DNA from: CAZPEV01 sp964585635
GTDB lineage: Bacteria > Zixibacteria > MSB-5A5 > GN15 > JAAZOE01
DNA length: 17,649 bases
Reading direction: 5' to 3'
Assembly: GCA_964585635.1 (NCBI GenBank)
Contig: CAZPEV010000054.1
Location: 1-17,649, forward strand
A model generated the notes under the pieces. The model did no database searches and was not told where the DNA came from. It saw only the letters and a program-made list of their open reading frames with translations. The position numbers were made by a program, and so were the translations under genes. Position 1 is the stretch's first letter. Each line of letters opens with the position of its first letter. This document shows positions 13,695-17,649 of the stretch, one piece after another.

Positions 13695-15216
13695 TCTCGG
13701 ACCGCGCGTCTATGGCCGTTCATGCGGCCGGACATTTTCCAGGGATTGACAGCGCTATTCTTTTGACGGGCCGACCTCTTTACCTGGGTCATTTGCTGCA
13801 GATCGACGACGGCCGCAGCCATGGCCATTAATTCCCTGTCAGAATCAGTAGGCGCCAGGCTTTCATCGATGTGAGGGAATTCGTCCTGGATAAAATGAGT
13901 CGAAAAATGCCCGGCATTGAAATTTGAGTTGTCCATGACCGCCAGCGCAAAGGGAATGGTCGAGGCGACACCTTGAATGATGTATTCTGATAACGCCCGT
14001 CGCATCCTTCCGACGGCCTGCCGCCGATCGGTGCCCCAGCTGATAAGTTTGGCCATCAACGGATCATAATAGATGGGGATTGTATCGCCGGAGCAATAAC
14101 CGGAATCGACCCGAATTCCCGGGCCGGCCGGCTCATGGTAGGCGGAGAGATGTCCGGTCGATGGTATGAATCCGGCGGCGGCGTCCTCAGCATAGATGCG
14201 GCATTCAACTGCGTGACCGCGTCTTAGGATATCCCGCTGAGTAAAAGACAGCCGTTCGTTCCGCGCGATCCGGAATTGCTCCAGCACGAAATCGATGCCG
14301 GTGACGGCCTCGGTGACCGGGTGTTCCACCTGCAGGCGCGTATTGACTTCCAGAAAATAGAAATGCAGATCATCATCGACGANNNNNNNNNNAACTCAAC
14401 CGTCCCGGCTCCAATATAGCCGCTCGCCCGCGCCAGCGCTGTGGCTGCCTCGCCCATCTGCTTTCGTACCTGATCATCGATCGCCGGTGAAGGAGCTTCC
14501 TCTATGATCTTTTGATGCCGCCTTTGAATTGAGCATTCTCGCTCGCCGGCATGTACGATATGGCCGTGAGCATCGGCAAGAATCTGAATTTCAACATGGC
14601 GCGGGCGGGGAAAATATTTCTCCATATAGATCCGCCGGTCGCCGAAAGCCGAACCCGCCTCGGATGCGGCCGTATTAAGGGCGGCCTCCAGTTCCGACTC
14701 GGCATGAACTAAACGCATCCCCTTGCCGCCGCCGCCGGCGGCGGCCTTAATCAGAATGGGATAGCCAATACGCCGGGCATCGTTATGCGCGTCCGCATTA
14801 TCTTCTATATGGCGGTCCAGCGCGGGGGCCAAAGGCAATCCGGCCCTGGCGGCCGTCTTGCGCGCCGCCAGCTTGTCACCCAACAGCGCGATAACATCAG
14901 GAGGGGGGCCGATAAAGATTATTCCGGCGGCGCGACATCGCTCTGCAAAGCGGTCGTTTTCCGCCAGAAAACCATAACCGGGATGGATCGCCTCGGCGCC
15001 GCACTGACGGGCAATCGCCACAATTTTGTCCTGATCAAGATATGTTTCCGCCGATGTCGATCCACTTAACGAGTAAGCCTGATCGGCGAGGCGGACATGA
15101 AGGGCGCTGCGATCCGGGTCGGAATAAACCGCCACCGATATGATTCCGGCGTCCCGGCAGGCGCGGGCGATGCGAACGGCAATTTCCCCTCTATTGGCGA
15201 TCAGGATTTTCTTCAT
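13691..15216 (-). CDS. accC: Biotin carboxylase subunit, crossed by an assembly gap
   Basis: The protein is about 505 residues and carboxylates biotin using ATP and bicarbonate. It starts MKKILIANRGEIAVRIARAC at 15216 (26 nt after the carboxyltransferase stop). It shows HPGYGFLAEN, the ATP-grasp loop KAAAGGGGKGMR, ERECSIQRRHQK and, after the gap, FYFLEVNTRLQVEHPVTE and GHAVECRIYAED. Ten Ns at 14383-14392 break the frame: the parts before and after are out of register by the Ns as given. The flanks read ...GAGTVEF and VDDDLHFYFLE, so a true gap of 2 nt would restore one continuous carboxylase. I therefore read it as one intact gene with a scaffolding artefact, not a pseudogene. The C-terminal tail after about residue 450 is weakly conserved. 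Confidence 0.93.
14383..14392. other. Assembly gap (10 Ns)
   Basis: Ten undetermined bases lie inside the biotin carboxylase gene, near codon 275. The round length indicates a placeholder. Frame analysis needs a length equal to 2 modulo 3, and family sequence fits 2 nt best. Confidence 0.97.
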
Positions 15217-15241
15217 GGGGTGCTCGATACCTGCCCTTCGG

Positions 15242-16144
15242 CTACAGGGGAATATTCCCGTGTTTCTTGGGCGGATTAGAATCCTTCTTGTTCTCCAGCA
15301 TCCGCAACGCCCGGATGAGACGCGGGCGGGTCGTCTTCGGCTCAATCACGTCATCCACATAGCCCCGTTCGGCGGCGATATATGGATGGGCGAACTTTTC
15401 CGTAAACTCAGCCACTTTTTGTTCGATCGCCATGTCCCTATTTTCCGCGGACTCAATTTCCTTTTTGAATATTATCTCGACCGCCCCCTTGGGGCCCATG
15501 ACGGCGATTTCCGCCGTCGGCCAGGCGTAGTTCATATCGCCGCGGACATGCTTGGAATTCATGACATCATAGGCGCCACCGTAGGCCTTGCGGGTAATGA
15601 CGGTAATCTTCGGGACCGTTGCCTCGCAATAGGCGTACAGCAGCTTGGCGCCATGTTTTATTATCCCGCCGTGCTCCTGATCGGTCCCCGGCAGGAATCC
15701 GGGCACGTCTTCAAAGGTTATTATGGGGACGTTGAACGCATCGCAGAAACGAATGAATCGGGCCGCTTTAAGCGACGAGCCAATGTCAAGCACGCCGGCC
15801 AACACGGCCGGCTGGTTGGCCACCAAGCCAACCGAGTATCCCCCCAGACGGGCAAAACCGACGACGATATTGGCGGCGTATTCGGCGTGAATTTCCAGAA
15901 AGCGTCCGTCATCCACGACCTGATGGATGACCTCCTTGATGTCGTACGGCTTATGGGGCGTGAGCGGCACGATGGCGTTGAGGGATTCTTCCTCGCGATC
16001 GGCCGGATCGGTGGTCTCGACAAAGGGCGGGTCCTCCATATTATTCAAGGGGAGATATCCCAGGAGTTCGCGCACATAGTGAAACGCCTCGACTTCATTC
16101 TCGGCGGCAAAATGAGCTACTCCGGATTTCCCGGCATGAGTCAT
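15242..16144 (-). CDS. pccB: Acyl-CoA (propionyl-CoA) carboxylase carboxyltransferase, C-terminal part
   Basis: This open frame is the C-terminal ~60% of a carboxyltransferase that moves CO2 from carboxybiotin to an acyl-CoA. The first ATG is at 16144, but the frame is open up to the TAA at 16190-16192. The residues between (SVTHEDVSFEALGGAM) are genuine family sequence, so 16144 is not the natural start. It carries THAGKSGVAHF, the interdomain linker, GFARLGGYSVGLVANQP, the acyl-CoA site around FEDVPGFLPGTDQEHGGIIK and AYGGAYDVMNSKH, and ends HGNIPL, as propionyl-CoA carboxylase beta chains do. It is in the same frame as the N-terminal part; together they make 516 codons, the usual length. 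Confidence 0.85.
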   Translation of the reverse strand: MTHAGKSGVAHFAAENEVEAFHYVRELLGYLPLNNMEDPPFVETTDPADREEESLNAIVPLTPHKPYDIKEVIHQVVDDGRFLEIHAEYAANIVVGFARLGGYSVGLVANQPAVLAGVLDIGSSLKAARFIRFCDAFNVPIITFEDVPGFLPGTDQEHGGIIKHGAKLLYAYCEATVPKITVITRKAYGGAYDVMNSKHVRGDMNYAWPTAEIAVMGPKGAVEIIFKKEIESAENRDMAIEQKVAEFTEKFAHPYIAAERGYVDDVIEPKTTRPRLIRALRMLENKKDSNPPKKHGNIPL

Positions 16145-16189
16145 GGCACCGCCTAAGGCCTCGAAGGAAACATCCTCGTGCGTGACGGA

Positions 16190-16792
16190 TTAGCCCACGT
16201 TGGGTCCGGTGACAAACATATGGCTGATCCCTTTGACCATGACGATAAAATCGGTTATGGCCGGACTATAAACGGCCCCGCCCGCACAGGGGCCGAGAAT
16301 CAGCGAGATTTGCGGGATGACGCCTGAGGCAAGCGTGTTGCGAAGAAAAATGTCCGCGTATCCGCCCAGAGAAACAACGCCCTCCTGAATGCGCGCTCCC
16401 CCGGAATCATTCAGGCCGATGACGGGGGCACCGACTTTCAGGGCGATATCATAGATCTTGCAGATCTTTTCCGCGTGAGCTTCCGATAATGACCCTCCGA
16501 AGACGGTAAAATCCTGCGAGAAAATGAACACCTGGCGACCATTGATTGCCCCGGCGCCGGTAATGACGCCATCGCCCAGGAATTTCTGCTTGTCCAGGCC
16601 AAAATCGCGGCTTCGATGCGCGACAAACATGTCGAATTCTTCGAAACTCCCGCCATCGAGCAGAAGTTCAACTCGCTCCCGAGCCGTCAGTTTCCCCCGG
16701 GCATGCTGCCGATCAATACGCTCTTGGCCCCCGCCCAAGCGGGCTTGCGCCCGTTTGGCTTCGAGTTCACCAAGCTTTTTGTCAATTGACAT
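16190..16792 (-). CDS. pccB: Acyl-CoA (propionyl-CoA) carboxylase carboxyltransferase, N-terminal part, ends at in-frame TAA
   Basis: This is the N-terminal 200 residues of the same carboxyltransferase: KLGELEAKRAQARLGGG, HARGKLTARERVELLLDGGSF, the biotin-side site VFIFSQDFTVFGGSLSEAHAEKI, LNDSGGARIQEGV and GPCAGGAVYSPAITDF, then HMFVTGPNVG and TAA. Relatives continue GP(D/N)VVK(S/T)VT, so the GGC TAA pair stands where Val-Lys is expected, with no frameshift. The gene heads the operon with an epimerase and mutase, so propionyl-CoA is the likely substrate. The break could be a sequencing or assembly error, a strain-level nonsense mutation, or a real split. AAGG at 16799-16802 precedes the ATG by 6 nt. 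Confidence 0.88.
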   Translation of the reverse strand: MSIDKKLGELEAKRAQARLGGGQERIDRQHARGKLTARERVELLLDGGSFEEFDMFVAHRSRDFGLDKQKFLGDGVITGAGAINGRQVFIFSQDFTVFGGSLSEAHAEKICKIYDIALKVGAPVIGLNDSGGARIQEGVVSLGGYADIFLRNTLASGVIPQISLILGPCAGGAVYSPAITDFIVMVKGISHMFVTGPNVG

Positions 16793-16807
16793 AGATTACC
16801 TTGTTAG

Positions 16808-16837
16808 ATTATACGAGGCAAATATGGTATTTTTAAA
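16808..16837 (-). promoter_or_regulatory. Sigma70-type promoter of the propionyl-CoA carboxylase operon
   Basis: On the minus strand, TATAAT occupies 16813-16808. TTTAAA at 16837-16832 (18-nt spacer) or TTAAAA at 16836-16831 (17-nt spacer) serves as -35. Transcription would start near 16801, leaving a leader of only about 10 nt that begins around the AAGG ribosome site. The remaining intergenic DNA up to 17056 shows no gene or clear structure. Confidence 0.6.
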
Positions 16838-17056
16838 ATGATAAGTCAGGTCGTCGATAAAATTATGGGCGATGTCGGGCGGTTTTACCTATCCTTCCCT
16901 TCTCTCCAAGGCCGAATCGTCGTCGGCACCGACGCCTCCATCCGGTATCCTTAGCTATCCCTTTCCACCGAACTGTGGGACCCCAAAAATGAATCCGATG
17001 GGCATAGCCGGCCGTCACCGTTAAGAAGTTGGAACATAATCAGATAGGGTTATTGA

Positions 17057-17265
17057 GGTGAGGCGGAAATTAGGCTCGTTTTGTCATTTTCGGACACCCG
17101 CTATTTGGCTCCGGGTGGCCGGGAGATGCCCTATCGCTGGTATTGAGGGAAGGCGGCGGCGGGAGGGGAGGGGGGGGTTTACTGATATCTATAGGCCTGG
17201 TTTCATGGAGGTTGTTCATATAGGGGGAGCAGGGTACGAACGCCATCGATTTGATGATGAAATCG
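17057..17265 (+). repeat. Dispersed intergenic repeat, copy B
   Basis: This 209-bp copy matches 2374-2584 end to end on the same strand, with only small length differences. It keeps GGCGGAAATT, TCATTTTCGG, CTATTTGGCT, the purine tract (GGCGGCGGCGGGAGGGGAG at 17152-17170), GGTACGAAC and the terminal hairpin CGATTT-GATGATG-AAATCG at 17247-17265. The two copies bracket the whole metabolic region. Open frames through both copies give similar peptides, but this follows from the DNA similarity and I do not treat it as a gene. Confidence 0.8.
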
Positions 17266-17528
17266 CCGCAGTTTTGCGGTTTCGGTGAGTCTCTCCGACG
17301 CGGAGCGGCGGCATATTCCGACGATGGAAAGGGTTGGGTCTTCGTTAGTATAGAGGGACTGCAATTCTTGTTGACCAAGAGACCGGTGGCGGGTTAGATT
17401 TCCGTTGCCGTGTCACTCGTGTCCATTTGACTGGCAGACCTTCTGCAAGGTCAGAAGTTGGGATAAGCGAATGAATGCGTGGTACGTAAGTCCTACCAAG
17501 GAACGTCTTGCCAAAGGAAAGCAAATCT
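17266..17528. other. Region between repeat copy B and the methyltransferase; no convincing gene
   Basis: Several short open frames exist on both strands (for example 17349-17472 + without a good start, and a minus frame across 17345-17641), but none has a recognisable motif. The base composition is less G+C-rich than in the metabolic genes. The stretch may hold a degraded gene or the methyltransferase promoter. I cannot assign either. Confidence 0.4.
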
Positions 17529-17649
17529 ATGGCAGCAGGTCGTGAGTTTCGCGCGAATGACTTATTCTCCGGTGGCGGCGGAAGCAGTTGGGGGGCTAGG
17601 AATGCCGGGGTAGAACTCGTGGCTCCATATGATTTGTGCAATGTTGCCC
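17529..17649 (+). CDS. C5-cytosine DNA methyltransferase, N-terminus (partial)
   Basis: From ATG 17529 the frame is open to the window end and encodes 40 residues. It contains DLFSGGGGSSWGARNAG (residues 11-27), which is motif I of the m5C methyltransferase family: D-L-F-x-G-x-G-G-xxx-G-xxx-A-G, the S-adenosylmethionine site. The strand after it (VELVAPYD) ends in D35 at the usual acidic position. AAGGA at 17514-17518 lies 10 nt upstream; the frame is open back to a TAA at 17487, so an upstream TTG start is possible. Whether it is part of a restriction-modification system or solitary depends on sequence beyond the window. Confidence 0.8.
   Translation, partial: MAAGREFRANDLFSGGGGSSWGARNAGVELVAPYDLCNVA

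Noticed and set aside
16145..16200. Frameshift splitting the carboxyltransferase
   Set aside because: Both parts are in the same frame and join at family-conserved sequence. The break is an in-frame TAA, not an indel. TAG-type recoding (pyrrolysine) does not apply.
17471..17545. 24-codon open frame starting MNAWYVSPTK just before the methyltransferase
   Set aside because: It is short, overlaps the methyltransferase start in another frame, and has no recognisable motif. It cannot be supported as a gene.

Overview
The window is bacterial DNA of moderately high G+C. Genes are tightly packed on both strands, most starts have purine-rich Shine-Dalgarno sequences, and one tRNA gene encodes its own CCA end. 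A run of ten Ns at 14383-14392 marks it as scaffolded, probably metagenomic, assembly. The content suggests a deep-branching Gram-negative anaerobe or syntroph-like lineage: a Re-citrate-synthase-type enzyme, a split methylmalonyl-CoA mutase, a separate-subunit biotin carboxylase, and intergenic repeats that give junk reading frames. Candidatus Zixibacteria or a relative is a guess, not a demonstrated assignment.

Left part (1-1976): a signalling cluster on the + strand. It holds the C-terminal tail of a histidine kinase, three stand-alone receiver proteins, and a small helical protein whose centre resembles a chemoreceptor signalling tip. A tRNA-Ser(GCU) gene with its own promoter follows.

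Repeat zone (1977-3036): three imperfect 90-bp tandem units begin at the tRNA 3' end. They are followed by a ~210-bp repeat whose second copy lies at 17057-17265 in the same orientation. No convincing protein gene is present here.

Central + strand operon (3093-11172): a TPR protein, a Re-citrate synthase/isopropylmalate-synthase family enzyme, an unusual fusion, an isocitrate dehydrogenase-like enzyme and an aconitase. The fusion joins a gamma-glutamylcyclotransferase-like domain to a region with the motif layout of glutamine-synthetase-fold amide ligases. The three recognisable enzymes make a complete route from oxaloacetate plus acetyl-CoA through citrate and isocitrate to 2-oxoglutarate, the glutamate precursor. 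The fusion in the middle has glutamyl-amide chemistry written into its motifs. This is the most interesting candidate for an undescribed function.

Convergent - strand operon (16792 down to 11229): carboxyltransferase, biotin carboxylase, biotin carrier protein, methylmalonyl-CoA mutase catalytic subunit and methylmalonyl-CoA epimerase. Together they interconvert propionyl-CoA and succinyl-CoA. The cobalamin-binding mutase subunit is not in the window. The carboxyltransferase has an in-frame TAA at a normally conserved site. The biotin carboxylase is crossed by the assembly gap, whose real length is probably about 2 nt.

Right edge (17057-17649): the second dispersed-repeat copy, about 260 bp with no convincing gene, and the first 40 codons of a C5-cytosine DNA methyltransferase that runs off the window.
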